Below are positions 24,995-34,006 of a stretch of DNA of 64,000 nt, one piece after another (within the stretch, counting starts at the first letter, position 1; each line of letters begins with the position of its first letter). Both the position numbers and the translations under genes were made by a program. The DNA is from Candidatus Enterococcus ferrettii (GTDB lineage Bacteria; Bacillota; Bacilli; Lactobacillales; Enterococcaceae): the NCBI RefSeq assembly GCF_017377655.1, contig NZ_JAFREL010000003.1:62276-126275 (forward strand), read 5' to 3'. Below the pieces are notes generated by a model, which did no database searches, was not told the DNA's origin, and saw nothing but the letters and a program-made list of their open reading frames with translations.

Positions 24995-26758
24995 TTAGTT
25001 CACTACTTGTTCTTTTACATACTCAGCATACAACGGATGGGTTTGCATCAATTCACTATGAGAGCCATGTCCGGTAACCTCACCTTTTTCGATGAAGTAA
25101 ATCTGATCAGCATCTACAATAGTAGAAAGACGATGAGCAATCACTAAAGTTGTTCGTCCCTCCATCAGTTGTTCCAGTGCTCGTTGCACCTTTTCCTCAG
25201 ACTGGGAATCTAAGCTGGCAGTAGCTTCATCCAGCATTAACACATTGGGATCTCGCAAAAAAGCCCGAGCTATGGCGATCCGTTGTTTCTGACCACCAGA
25301 TAGTTTGACGCCTCGTTCTCCTAACTCAGTTTCCAGCTGCTCTGGAAAGTCTCGTACAAATTGGTCTGCATAAGCCAAGGACAAGCCGTGCCACAATTCT
25401 TCATCGGTCAAGGTTCGTTCTAATCCATACTGCAGATTGTCACGAATACTCCCCGCAAAAACAGCACTATCTTGAGAGACGTACCCTATTTGAGAACGCC
25501 AATGAGTCAAATCAAGCTCCTGAATATCCTGACCATCAATCAGCACTTTCCCGCTGGTTGGTTGATAAAAACGTTCCAACAAAGCAAAGATGGTTGATTT
25601 CCCGCCACCACTTGGTCCAGCAAAAGCAATCACCGTATTAGGTTTGGCTTCAAAAGAAACGTTAGATAAAACAGGTCGTTCAGCAGTATAACCAAAGGAG
25701 AGGTTTTCAGCCCCAATGGTTTTTCCTGCAACAACGATTTCTTTGCCTTGACCTACTGGTTCAACTGACGTTTCTAGAATTTGTTCAATCCGTTCTGTAG
25801 CACCCATAGCTTTTTGTACCTGTGAAAAGAAGGTAGCAAATGTGGCTGCTGGCATAATGATATTGAACAAATATAAAAGGAAAGCTACTAATTCACCGCT
25901 GCTTAAAGTACCAGCTTGGACCCGAACCGCACCATAGCCAAGAATTCCGACGAATAAACCCAACATTGCAGTCATCATGATTGGCTGCAACACAGCTTCT
26001 ACCTTGGCATCTTTTACCCCAAGGCGAAAAATACGATTGATAAACTCGCCACCACTGCGTTTCTCAAATTCTTCACCATTACTGGATTTAATCAAACGGA
26101 TTTCTGACAGCTTTTCGCTAGCTTCAGCATTAAAATCTGCCGTAGCTGCCTGAAGCTGCTTGCCTATTTTCATCATGATTCGACCAATTGGCAGCATGAT
26201 TAAAACCATCACTGGTACCGCCAAAAACATCAAGGCTGCCATTTTCCAATCCATTACAAACAAAATAATCATGGAGCCAACTAATTGAATGGCTCCGGTA
26301 ATAAAGTTAGGAAATTGAGAAGTCACCAATTCTTTAATTACCGATGTATCATTGACCAACCGCGAACTGCTTTCACCAGATTTATGATCATCAAAATAGC
26401 CCACTGGTAATTTCAATAGATGACTCCACAATCTTTCTCGCAAAGTCTTTACAGCACTCTCACCAACATAACGCAATAAAAAACCGCCAATGGTTCCAAA
26501 TCCCAATTGCACAGCAAAGGCTAAGATCAATACAACCAGCATCTTACTGTCAATTCGGGCCAACTCACTAGTATCAATCAGTCCTTTAGTCAGCTGCGGT
26601 ACAATTAAGCTGGCTCCACTCGTGACTAAGCTTAAGCCAATACCCAAAAAGAATAAAAACTTTTTAGGGTTGACACTGTTAATTAAGCGAATAAAATCTC
26701 TTAATTTAAAGGCGGGTTTCCCCGTCATTTCCGTTACCTCTTCAATCCTTCGATCCAT
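24995..26758 (-). CDS. ABC exporter, fused TM-ATPase (multidrug type)
   Basis: ATG 26758 has GAGGAGG upstream; the longer frame overlaps the MarR stop. The 587-residue half-transporter has six membrane helices (about 40-330) and a nucleotide-binding domain with Walker A 'GPSGGGKST', signature 'LSGGQKQR', Walker B 'VLMLDEA' and H-loop 'IAHRLS'. It resembles BmrA/LmrA-type homodimeric exporters. It lies 44 bp after the MarR-like regulator, a typical regulator-exporter unit, so export of toxic compounds is likely. There is no peptidase C39 domain, so it is not the processing exporter of the class IIa bacteriocin. Confidence 0.88.
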   Translation of the reverse strand: MDRRIEEVTEMTGKPAFKLRDFIRLINSVNPKKFLFFLGIGLSLVTSGASLIVPQLTKGLIDTSELARIDSKMLVVLILAFAVQLGFGTIGGFLLRYVGESAVKTLRERLWSHLLKLPVGYFDDHKSGESSSRLVNDTSVIKELVTSQFPNFITGAIQLVGSMIILFVMDWKMAALMFLAVPVMVLIMLPIGRIMMKIGKQLQAATADFNAEASEKLSEIRLIKSSNGEEFEKRSGGEFINRIFRLGVKDAKVEAVLQPIMMTAMLGLFVGILGYGAVRVQAGTLSSGELVAFLLYLFNIIMPAATFATFFSQVQKAMGATERIEQILETSVEPVGQGKEIVVAGKTIGAENLSFGYTAERPVLSNVSFEAKPNTVIAFAGPSGGGKSTIFALLERFYQPTSGKVLIDGQDIQELDLTHWRSQIGYVSQDSAVFAGSIRDNLQYGLERTLTDEELWHGLSLAYADQFVRDFPEQLETELGERGVKLSGGQKQRIAIARAFLRDPNVLMLDEATASLDSQSEEKVQRALEQLMEGRTTLVIAHRLSTIVDADQIYFIEKGEVTGHGSHSELMQTHPLYAEYVKEQVVN

Positions 26759-26802
26759 CTTGAATCCTCCTCTTCTGAGATATTCATCAGAAGTCTTCTC
26801 TA

Positions 26803-27552
26803 TTAAAAATCTTTCCATTCATCGTTTTCATCTGTACGATGGTCTTCGTCAAAAGGCTTCGGTCCACGAGGGTCGCCACCAAAGCCGCCACCCCAGAAAT
26901 CTTGTGGAAACTCAGGCTTGCCTCCTCGTGGAAAACCATTCGGGAATCCACCGCGACGTCCCCCACAAAACGGATTGTTTCGCATTTCCTTACGCATCTC
27001 ATCACGGAATTTACGACGATCGTCCCGTGATAAATTGCGCCAGTCACCACCAAAATCACCAAACTGTTCCCGGAAATCCTGCATTTGCCGCAAACGGTCC
27101 ATCGGGTCAACAAAGCGCTCGGCTTGTTCTTGGAACTTTTTATCCCAGCCAGCTGCAATCTTCTGTAAATACTCGCTGAACTGCTGTTTTTCCTCCTCAG
27201 TTAGACCAGCAAAGAAATCTTCGCTTTGATCTTTACCACTGCCTGCTAAACTAGAAATTTTTTCTCTGCCTTGATCAGTTAAAAAAACCCGTTTCAAACG
27301 GCGATCCTGTTCTTCTTCTTTGCGAACAACATCGCCACTTTTTTCCATTTTCTTCAACAGCTCTGCTAGCGAGCTAGGACGCAAATCTAAAATTTCAGCC
27401 AGCTGGCTTTGAATTAATCCATCTTCTTTTTCTAAAATAGCTAAAACCCGCAGCTGTCCAGTCAAGTGTTGTTTTCTTTGACTCATGAAGGCATTGCTTG
27501 CTGAACTGATGAAACGCATCTGTTTCATTAAATTATCGGTAAATTGACTCAT
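26803..27552 (-). CDS. MarR-family regulator with Gly/Phe/Pro-rich tail
   Basis: A 249-residue paralogue of the regulator at 12803. The winged helix (about 35-105) contains 'LAEILDLRPSSLAELLKKMEKSGDVVRKEEEQDRRLKRVFLTDQGREK', followed by the shared 'DFFAGLTEEEKQQFSEYLQKI'. The C-terminal 50 residues are low complexity, rich in Gly, Phe, Pro and Asp, and end NDEWKDF. The tail is likely disordered. The paired palindromes in its promoter differ in sequence from those of the paralogue but occupy the same positions. The likely target is itself plus the ABC exporter. Confidence 0.85.
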   Translation of the reverse strand: MSQFTDNLMKQMRFISSASNAFMSQRKQHLTGQLRVLAILEKEDGLIQSQLAEILDLRPSSLAELLKKMEKSGDVVRKEEEQDRRLKRVFLTDQGREKISSLAGSGKDQSEDFFAGLTEEEKQQFSEYLQKIAAGWDKKFQEQAERFVDPMDRLRQMQDFREQFGDFGGDWRNLSRDDRRKFRDEMRKEMRNNPFCGGRRGGFPNGFPRGGKPEFPQDFWGGGFGGDPRGPKPFDEDHRTDENDEWKDF

Positions 27553-27575
27553 AATAGATTCCTCTTTCCTTTTTA

Positions 27576-27633
27576 GTTCGGTGCCGAACTATTTAACGTT
27601 CTTCATTATAGTTCGGTACCGAACAGTTGTCAA
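27576..27633 (-). promoter_or_regulatory. MarR promoter with paired palindromes
   Basis: Minus-strand -35 TTGACA (27628-27633), 17 bp, -10 TATAAT (27605-27610). The spacer holds the perfect palindrome GTTCGGTACCGAAC (27611-27624), and GTTCGGTGCCGAAC lies at 27576-27589, 35 bp away. Confidence 0.85.
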
Positions 27634-27755
27634 CTGATTTCGTTCCTCAAAGTAAAATATTCAATAAAAATCGAATTCCTTGCTATAATAAGAGGACTTG
27701 TTCTATGGATTCTAGTAGAATATGGATTGGATTTATGACAATTGGAGATGTTTGA

Positions 27756-29555
27756 ATGGTTTATGTAAAGAATAGTTTTCTGCACTTATTTCGTTTTCTA
27801 CGCAGTACGACGGCCTATTTTCGGGATGTTTTACTGCTGCACGGCTTTATGCTGTTTGTACTTTTGCCCTTTTTAACCAGCCTAATTAAGTTTATTTTAA
27901 GGCGCGGGCACATTGATTATTTATCGTATGATTCTTTGGGAATTATTTTTCGAGATCATCCGGGAGTATTGGTTTCCTTGATCGCCGTCTTGTTGGCGAT
28001 TTTGATTGGGGTATTTTTCGAATTTACCTTTTTGCTGATTAGTGTTTTCTTTATTAAAAAGAAAGAACCCATTTCCTTAAGGCAGCTTTTAACCGGTACT
28101 TTAATTCAGCTAAAAAAAATTCGGGTATCCACAATCTTATTTTTCTTAGTGTATTTCCTGTTGATTTTACCCTTTAGTGGATTGAACTTTAATTCGGATT
28201 TGCTGGCGAAGGTAAAAATTCCCGCCTTCATTTTAGATTATATTTTTGCTAATCGAGTGGCCATCATTGCTTCAGTAGTAGTAGCTTATCTAGTCTTGAT
28301 CTACTTTTCAATTCGTTTCATTTTTGCTTTACCGGAAATGATTCTGAGAGATCGCCGGTTTAAGCAAGCCGTTAAGGAAAGCTGGGAGGCTACTAAGGGT
28401 TGGAATTTCCTGCGGATCTTGGGACAATTCCTTTTGATTAGTGCATCTGTTGTACTTTTGGCCTCACTTAGTTATGGTGCCGTCTTCTTAGTATTAAGCC
28501 TAATTGAGATGAAATTGCCTGAATATGCTCTACCTAGTGCAGTGGTTGCTATGACAGTAATGCAATTTATTTTCTTGGCGAATATTGTTCTTTCAACAGT
28601 TGGTATTTTTTACATTACAATTTCCTACATGGATGACAACAATTTGCTAAACACACTGCCTGATTGGTTTCAACAGGATACACCTAAGGAAGTCTGGTCT
28701 TTTGGGAAAGTTTCTTTATTTATTGTTGTAGCTGTACTCTTTGGAATCGGTGTTGGTACTTACAATACCAACTACCTTAGCAATTATTCCTTAAAGGCGC
28801 CTCAAACAGTTTCCCATCGCGGTGTTTCTGACAGTAATGGCGTCCAGAACAGTTTAACTGCACTGCGCAAAACTGCGAAATTGCACCCTTCTTATGTTGA
28901 GATGGATGTTCAAGAAACCAAGGATAAGCAATTTGTCGTCATGCATGATTTCAATTTGCAAGCCTTGACAGGTGTCAACAAGCGGCCTAATCAACTGACT
29001 TTGACTGAACTAGAAAAACTTAAGGTAAAAGAAAATGGTCAAAGTGCTCCACTGGTTTCTTTTGACGATTATATGGCAGAGGCTGAAGCAATCAATCAAC
29101 CTTTGATGATCGAGATCAAGGCAACTCCCCAGGACAGTCCTGATATGGTAGATCGTTTTATTGAGAAATATAAGCAGGCGATTTTAGATCATCATTCTAT
29201 TTTACAGACGTTAGATTTCAATGTTGCCACGCAATTGAAGGAAAAGGCCCCGGAATTTTATGTTGGCTATATCATGCCTTTCAATATTGTCGGTCCTCCG
29301 ATTTCCAAAGTTGATTTTTTTACGATGGAATACACCACCTTGAATCGCAACTTTATTGATGCTGCTCATGATGATGGCAAAGATGTTTTTGCTTGGACAG
29401 TGAATGACGAGGACACCATGACTCGGATGATGTTTTATGGAGTGGATGGTATTGTGACAGATAATTTGGAGTTGTTGAATCAAACGATTAAAACTGATTT
29501 GAAGGATCCGACTTATGCCGATAAATTATTCTATTTTGTAACAGGGATCGGCTAA
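27756..29555 (+). CDS. Membrane glycerophosphodiester phosphodiesterase
   Basis: A 599-residue protein. The first 350 residues hold about seven or eight membrane helices (GPDPase_memb type). The C-terminal domain is a TIM-barrel GDPD with 'TVSHRGVSDSNGVQNSL', 'VEMDVQETKDKQFVVMHD', 'MIEIKA' and the late 'FAWTVNDEDTM', carrying the usual His, Glu and Asp residues. It cleaves glycerophosphodiesters to glycerol-3-phosphate and an alcohol. Substrates may come from phospholipid or lipoteichoic acid turnover. It stands alone with its own terminator. Confidence 0.88.
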   Translation: MVYVKNSFLHLFRFLRSTTAYFRDVLLLHGFMLFVLLPFLTSLIKFILRRGHIDYLSYDSLGIIFRDHPGVLVSLIAVLLAILIGVFFEFTFLLISVFFIKKKEPISLRQLLTGTLIQLKKIRVSTILFFLVYFLLILPFSGLNFNSDLLAKVKIPAFILDYIFANRVAIIASVVVAYLVLIYFSIRFIFALPEMILRDRRFKQAVKESWEATKGWNFLRILGQFLLISASVVLLASLSYGAVFLVLSLIEMKLPEYALPSAVVAMTVMQFIFLANIVLSTVGIFYITISYMDDNNLLNTLPDWFQQDTPKEVWSFGKVSLFIVVAVLFGIGVGTYNTNYLSNYSLKAPQTVSHRGVSDSNGVQNSLTALRKTAKLHPSYVEMDVQETKDKQFVVMHDFNLQALTGVNKRPNQLTLTELEKLKVKENGQSAPLVSFDDYMAEAEAINQPLMIEIKATPQDSPDMVDRFIEKYKQAILDHHSILQTLDFNVATQLKEKAPEFYVGYIMPFNIVGPPISKVDFFTMEYTTLNRNFIDAAHDDGKDVFAWTVNDEDTMTRMMFYGVDGIVTDNLELLNQTIKTDLKDPTYADKLFYFVTGIG

Positions 29556-29556
29556 G

Positions 29557-29596
29557 AAAAAATGAGCGATACGCCTTGGCGTACCGCTCATTTTTT
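29557..29596. terminator. Strong bidirectional terminator
   Basis: AAAATGAGCG-a-TACGCC / GGCGTA-c-CGCTCATTTT with a two-base loop, between the convergent GDPD and ROK genes. Confidence 0.9.
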
Positions 29597-30464
29597 ATGA
29601 ATGCAGCTTAGCTTCTCTAGCTAATGCTAGGCAGCCAATCGTTCCCGCGTTGTCTTCCAAAGCTGGGGTGACAATGTATTTAATCAGTTCAGGTACTTCC
29701 ACGTATTGATTCATCAGACGTTCGAAAGCCCGATGAACGTTTGTCATTAAGTGGTGCTGCTTCATCACACCACCACCAAAAATAATTACGTCTGGCGAAA
29801 GCATCAAGGTAGTATTGTATGCACACTGGGCAATGTATTCAGCCTCTATTTCCCAGAAAGGATCATCATGATCTAAGGCTTGCCCCTTTTTACCTAACCG
29901 CTCTTCAATTGCGGGTCCAGCAGCCATGCCCTCTAAGCAATGACTATGGAAAGGACAACTGCCGGCAAAATCATCGGCTGGATGATTTCTTACCAGCATA
30001 TGTCCCATTTCTGGATGGCTAAAGCCTTCAACAAATTTACCTTCCTGTAGGGCCCCACCCCCGATTCCAGTACCAATCGTATAATAAACCACACTAGCTA
30101 ATCCTTTGCCATTTCCAGCAACATACTCTCCAAAACAAGCCGCGTTTACATCAGTCGTCCAAGCAATTGGCAAATCAAAATTCTGCTTCATGGTTCCTAC
30201 GAAGTCAAAATTCTGCCAAGCCAATTTAGGAGTCGAGGTAATATAGCCATAGGTTTTGGAAGCACGATGAATATCAATCGGACCAAAGGAACCAATGCCT
30301 ATGCTTTCTAACTCAGCCTCGTATTTTTTGAAAAACTCTATCACCAACAGCAAAGTTTCAGCTGGCGTGGTAGTAGGAAAGCTTTCTCTGGCAATAATTT
30401 CTAAGTCGCTGGTTCCAATTGCACAAACAAACTTCGTGCCGCCAGCTTCAATTGCTCCAAGCAT
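29595..30464 (-). CDS. scrK: ROK-family fructokinase
   Basis: A 289-residue sugar kinase: ATP motif 'GAIEAGGTKFVCAIG', 'TDVNAACFGEY', 'YTIGTGIGGG', and the zinc site 'HMLVRNHP...CPFHSHCLEGMAAGPAIEER', characteristic of ScrK/YdhR fructokinases rather than glucokinases. It phosphorylates fructose (often also mannose) at C6. It is the last gene of the EIIA-phosphatase-VOC-GH13 operon and starts three bases after the GH13 stop. A fructokinase there suggests that the imported sugar is a glucosyl-fructose such as sucrose or one of its isomers. Confidence 0.85.
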   Translation of the reverse strand: MLGAIEAGGTKFVCAIGTSDLEIIARESFPTTTPAETLLLVIEFFKKYEAELESIGIGSFGPIDIHRASKTYGYITSTPKLAWQNFDFVGTMKQNFDLPIAWTTDVNAACFGEYVAGNGKGLASVVYYTIGTGIGGGALQEGKFVEGFSHPEMGHMLVRNHPADDFAGSCPFHSHCLEGMAAGPAIEERLGKKGQALDHDDPFWEIEAEYIAQCAYNTTLMLSPDVIIFGGGVMKQHHLMTNVHRAFERLMNQYVEVPELIKYIVTPALEDNAGTIGCLALAREAKLHS

Positions 30465-30467
30465 CCC

Positions 30468-32147
30468 TTACCCTTCTTTCCTTAACAAATAAGCTTTACT
30501 TTCATAAGGACGCAGTGTAGTACCTAAGTCCGTGTCATAGTTAGCAATAAGTGCCTTTGCATCAGCCGGTATTGCGAAATCACGAGACACTGTTTGATCA
30601 GTGAAATTATTAATAACCACCAGCTGCTGATCCTTATAATTACGAATATAGGCAAATACTTCTGAATCTTCAGCATTCAACAATTCATAATCTCCGTAAA
30701 TAATGATTGGGTATTCCTTCCGCAGCTGATTAATTTTTTTGTAGAAGTAAAAGATTGACTCTGGATCTTCTTTAGCTGCAGCAACATTAATCTTCGTATA
30801 ATTTGGGTTCACTCCCAACCAAGATTCCCCCGTAGTAAACCCAGCTTGATTCGTATTTTCCCACTGCATTGGTGTACGAGCGTTGTCCCGGGAAGAATGG
30901 TGAACAAACTCCATCATTACTTTTGGTGTCAACCGTTTTTGTTCCTCAACCAAATCATGATAAGCATTCAAAGTATCAATATCACGATAATCCGTAATCT
31001 GATCAAAGGCCACATTGGTCATTCCAATTTCTTCACCTTGGAAAATATACGGTGTCCCTTGCATAAAGTGCATGGTTACTGCTAGCATTTTTGCTGATAA
31101 CTCACGATATTCTGCTGAATCATCGCCAAAACGAGAGACCACTCGCGGACGATCATGATTATTCCAATATAAACTGTTCCAAGCTTTGTTATGAAGCTCC
31201 ACCTGCCATTTAGACAGAATCCGTTTCAGTTCGACTAAATCAAACCGCTCATTGCTCCATTTTCCAAGACCTTCTTTGCTATCATCAATTACTGCATGTT
31301 CAAATTGGAAAACCATTTGCAGCTCATCCGAATTAAAGCCGGTATAACAAATTGCATCTTCAGTAGAAACGCCCGGTGTTTCACCTACTGTAATAATATC
31401 TGCCTTTGACAAAACTTTTTCATTCATTTCTTTTAAATAGTGATGAACATTAGGTCCATTGGCAACCATCTCCATTGATGAGCTGTGTTTTCCATAATTC
31501 ACGGAAGGGTCATCTGGAAAAGCTGCGTCCTTGGAAATCAAATTAATCACATCCATTCGGAAACCATCTACGCCCTTATCCAACCACCAGTTCATAATAT
31601 CGTAAATTTCTTGACGAACATTGGGGTTATCCCAATTTAAATCTGGTTGTTTTTTGGAGAAAATGTGCAGATAATATTGTCCAGTTGTTTCATCATATTC
31701 CCAAGCTTTGCCACCGAAATCAGAAGCCCAATTGTTTGGTTCCTTGCCATTGACTGGATCCTTCCAAATATAATAATCGCGATAAGGATTATCCTTAGAC
31801 TTGCGGCTTTCTTCAAACCAGCGATGTTCATCAGAGGTATGGTTTACCACTAAGTCCATCATGATTTTCAAACCCAGTTCGTGAGCTTTTTCAATCATCG
31901 CTTCAACATCCTTCATCGTGCCATATTCTGGTAATATAGCTTGATAATCGCTGATGTCATAGCCGTTATCATCATTGGGTGATTGATAAACTGGACTCAA
32001 CCAAACCACATCGACTCCCAAATCTTTTAAATGAGGAAGTCGTTGAATAATGCCCGGGATATCTCCGATGCCATCGCCGTTGCTGTCTTGAAAGCTGCGA
32101 GGATAAATTTGATAGACCACCGCTTCCTTCCACCATGTTTGTTCCAT
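30468..32147 (-). CDS. GH13 alpha-glucosidase (oligo-1,6-glucosidase type)
   Basis: ATG 32147 has AGGAGGAG upstream and gives a 559-residue GH13 enzyme (the frame upstream overlaps the VOC gene). It starts 'WWKEAVVYQIYPRSFQDSNGDGIGDIPGI', with nucleophile Asp in 'GFRMDVINLIS', acid/base Glu in 'ITVGETPG' and the third Asp in 'NNHDRPR'. The Val after the nucleophile and 'QPDLNWDN' are typical of alpha-1,6-active members. It acts in the cytoplasm on unphosphorylated sugars, consistent with a phosphatase earlier in the operon. Trehalose-6-phosphate hydrolase is a related alternative but fits the neighbours less well. Confidence 0.85.
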   Translation of the reverse strand: MEQTWWKEAVVYQIYPRSFQDSNGDGIGDIPGIIQRLPHLKDLGVDVVWLSPVYQSPNDDNGYDISDYQAILPEYGTMKDVEAMIEKAHELGLKIMMDLVVNHTSDEHRWFEESRKSKDNPYRDYYIWKDPVNGKEPNNWASDFGGKAWEYDETTGQYYLHIFSKKQPDLNWDNPNVRQEIYDIMNWWLDKGVDGFRMDVINLISKDAAFPDDPSVNYGKHSSSMEMVANGPNVHHYLKEMNEKVLSKADIITVGETPGVSTEDAICYTGFNSDELQMVFQFEHAVIDDSKEGLGKWSNERFDLVELKRILSKWQVELHNKAWNSLYWNNHDRPRVVSRFGDDSAEYRELSAKMLAVTMHFMQGTPYIFQGEEIGMTNVAFDQITDYRDIDTLNAYHDLVEEQKRLTPKVMMEFVHHSSRDNARTPMQWENTNQAGFTTGESWLGVNPNYTKINVAAAKEDPESIFYFYKKINQLRKEYPIIIYGDYELLNAEDSEVFAYIRNYKDQQLVVINNFTDQTVSRDFAIPADAKALIANYDTDLGTTLRPYESKAYLLRKEG

Positions 32148-32166
32148 TACTGCTCCTCCTTGTAAA

Positions 32167-32556
32167 CTACAGATTAATCTGACAAAATTCGATTTTTTCT
32201 TGGTTGGGTCCTTCGATGATGAAAAAACGAATGCCCTTTTTCCAATAATGCAGAGATTCAATCCCATTAGAAACAATTGGGTATGGCATTTTTTTAACCG
32301 CCTGATATAGTTCATCAATCTTAACTACATCTAAGGCAATATGATCAATTGCACCAATCTGACGCTCTTCCTCTAACTCCCACAGCTCAATCACTAACCC
32401 TTTTAATTCCATGAAGGCAACCGCTCCGCCGCTTACCTGATCTTCTTCATTTATTAATTGAAAGCCCAAGTTTTCGTAAAAGGCGATCGAATCCGCCATT
32501 TTTTTTGTGGGAATTCCAATATGCTGCAACCCTTGAATGTATTCCTTAACTAGCAT
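32167..32556 (-). CDS. VOC/glyoxalase-fold protein
   Basis: ATG 32556 lies eight bases after AAAGGAAG; 129 residues. It has the beta-alpha-beta-beta-beta pattern of the vicinal oxygen chelate fold: 'LQHIGIPTKKMADSIAFYENLGF', 'AVAFMELKGLVIELWE', 'IDHIALDV', 'GIRFFIIEGPNQEKIEFCQ'. Metal-type His and Glu residues are present. It overlaps the end of the phosphatase gene by 11 bp. Its role in a sugar operon is unknown; epimerase or isomerase activity is possible. Confidence 0.7.
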   Translation of the reverse strand: MLVKEYIQGLQHIGIPTKKMADSIAFYENLGFQLINEEDQVSGGAVAFMELKGLVIELWELEEERQIGAIDHIALDVVKIDELYQAVKKMPYPIVSNGIESLHYWKKGIRFFIIEGPNQEKIEFCQINL

Positions 32557-33403
32557 ATGCACAACTTCCTTTCGCCTCTGGCTTAATTTCTACTGCAATC
32601 CCACAATGATCAGAAATCATCGGGTAATTTTTATTATCAAAAATTGTTTGATACGAAGCTACTGGCAGCTTCCTTGACGTAAACACATAGTCAATCCGCA
32701 GCTTCTCCTGGTTCTCATCCCAACCAGCGATTTTCTTCGTTACTGTATGTTCCCCTGTTTTTTCCTGCGCTGCATGAAAGCTATCCTGCCACTGCTGCTG
32801 TGCTTGAATTAGTTGATACCCTTCAGCTGCTTGCTGTGCATCGTTGTTAAAATCCCCCAATAAGTACGTGGGCTGCTTCAGACAAGGTTGGATCGCCTGT
32901 TCAAATGTTTGCCATTCTTCTGTAAACAAAGTCTCTCCTTCAAATTCCCACCAAGAAAAATGAGCGGAGTAGAACCATTGCAATTCCCCCTCCAATTCCA
33001 CACTAGCTCCTACGACTGTACGCCGGCGAACATCTTCAAAATCCAGCTCTGAACGGAAGGTTATCTTTTTTGTTTCCTGAAAAGGCACCCGCGATAACAG
33101 GGCAGTTCCTTCTTCGTAGATATCAAAGCCAACATGGCAATCGCCCCAAATACCAAAATATTCTATACCCTTATTGGCCAAAATTTTTAGCAGCAGATGA
33201 GCAAAGTTGTCTTCTTTAATCGGAACCTTTGACAAAGAACAAACCTGACTGTCTTCTACTGACTGACTGCCGCGGAATTGATTGACCTCCTGCAAGGCGA
33301 TAACGTCGAATTTTTCTTTAACAATTGCTTCAGCCAGCTGATGCAGCTTAGCAATCTGATCTGATTCTACCCAGCTATGGGTGTTCAGGGTTAATAACTT
33401 CAT
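32546..33403 (-). CDS. mapP: Endonuclease/exonuclease/phosphatase-family enzyme, MapP-like sugar phosphatase
   Basis: A 285-residue EEP-fold protein with 'MKLLTLNTHSW', 'VIALQEVNQ' (metal Glu), 'YSAHFSWW', 'YLLGDFNNDAQ', and the C-terminal 'MISDHCGIAVEI'. The E. faecalis homologue MapP removes the 6'-phosphate from PTS-imported maltose so that ordinary enzymes can use it. The position, nine bases after the Glc-type EIIA and before a GH13 alpha-glucosidase, fits that pathway exactly. The precise disaccharide may differ here because a fructokinase ends the operon. Confidence 0.78.
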   Translation of the reverse strand: MKLLTLNTHSWVESDQIAKLHQLAEAIVKEKFDVIALQEVNQFRGSQSVEDSQVCSLSKVPIKEDNFAHLLLKILANKGIEYFGIWGDCHVGFDIYEEGTALLSRVPFQETKKITFRSELDFEDVRRRTVVGASVELEGELQWFYSAHFSWWEFEGETLFTEEWQTFEQAIQPCLKQPTYLLGDFNNDAQQAAEGYQLIQAQQQWQDSFHAAQEKTGEHTVTKKIAGWDENQEKLRIDYVFTSRKLPVASYQTIFDNKNYPMISDHCGIAVEIKPEAKGSCAYAS

Positions 33404-33412
33404 GGCAAATCC

Positions 33413-33901
33413 TCACTTCTCTTTGATAACGCCGATTGCTTCGCCTTGCTGAACGGCCTTGGTTTGAATCTCAGGTAACGGAAACTGCTCACTGTTAGTC
33501 ACAATCAGAATGACATCCGTTGTCTTGCTGTTATCTTCAATTTGACGCCGATTCATTTTAGCGACTGGTGATTCGGCAGTTACCTGCTCACCTTCCTTAA
33601 CCAAGATTTCAAAAGGAACACCTTCCAGCTCCACTGTATCTATACCCATGTGAAGTAAAACCTCTGCCCCATTGGTTAATTTAAAGGTAACTGCATGTTT
33701 CGTGGGAAATATACTAATCACTTCTCCAGCTGAAGGAGCGAATATCTCATCTGCTTGGGGCTCAATTGCAAAACCGTCTCCCATCATTTTCGTTGAAAAA
33801 ACTTCATCTTCAACCGCTGTAATTGGCTTTAAGAGACCCGCTGTAATTGCGTATAAAGAAAGATCAGCTGGTTTCGCTGATTTTTTGAAAAAATTGAACA
33901 T
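33413..33901 (-). CDS. PTS EIIA component, glucose type
   Basis: A 162-residue free-standing EIIA-Glc/Crr-like protein with the two conserved His residues, His69 ('FPTKHAVTF') and the phosphorylated His84 ('VLLHMGIDTVEL'), and 'SPVAKMNRRQIED'. AGGAGGAAT lies upstream. It heads the five-gene minus-strand operon. Both EIICB permeases in the window (20410 and 35040) lack an EIIA domain, so it could serve either or both. Confidence 0.88.
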   Translation of the reverse strand: MFNFFKKSAKPADLSLYAITAGLLKPITAVEDEVFSTKMMGDGFAIEPQADEIFAPSAGEVISIFPTKHAVTFKLTNGAEVLLHMGIDTVELEGVPFEILVKEGEQVTAESPVAKMNRRQIEDNSKTTDVILIVTNSEQFPLPEIQTKAVQQGEAIGVIKEK

Positions 33902-33940
33902 ATCTTATTCCTCCTGTACAAATTTATTAGGAACACAAAA

Positions 33941-33983
33941 AAGAATCGTCCTAGTGATAGCTCCACTATACGTGACGATTCTT
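33941..33983 (-). terminator. Terminator after the AraC gene
   Basis: Perfect 10-bp stem AAGAATCGTC / GACGATTCTT followed by TTTTTTG on the minus strand, 24 bp past the AraC stop. It lies between the AraC gene and the EIIA operon, so it may also attenuate read-through into that operon. Confidence 0.8.
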
Positions 33984-34006
33984 AACTATTCTTCCCATTT
34001 TTTGTC

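Noticed and set aside
24995..26758. ABC exporter as the bacteriocin secretion system
   Set aside because: It lacks the N-terminal C39 peptidase needed to cut double-glycine leaders and is tied to a MarR regulator 24 kb from the bacteriocin.
26490..27179. Plus-strand ORF of 229 codons
   Set aside because: It lies antisense to both the ABC exporter and the MarR gene, whose motifs are secure; Ser/Pro/His-rich composition is typical of antisense shadows.
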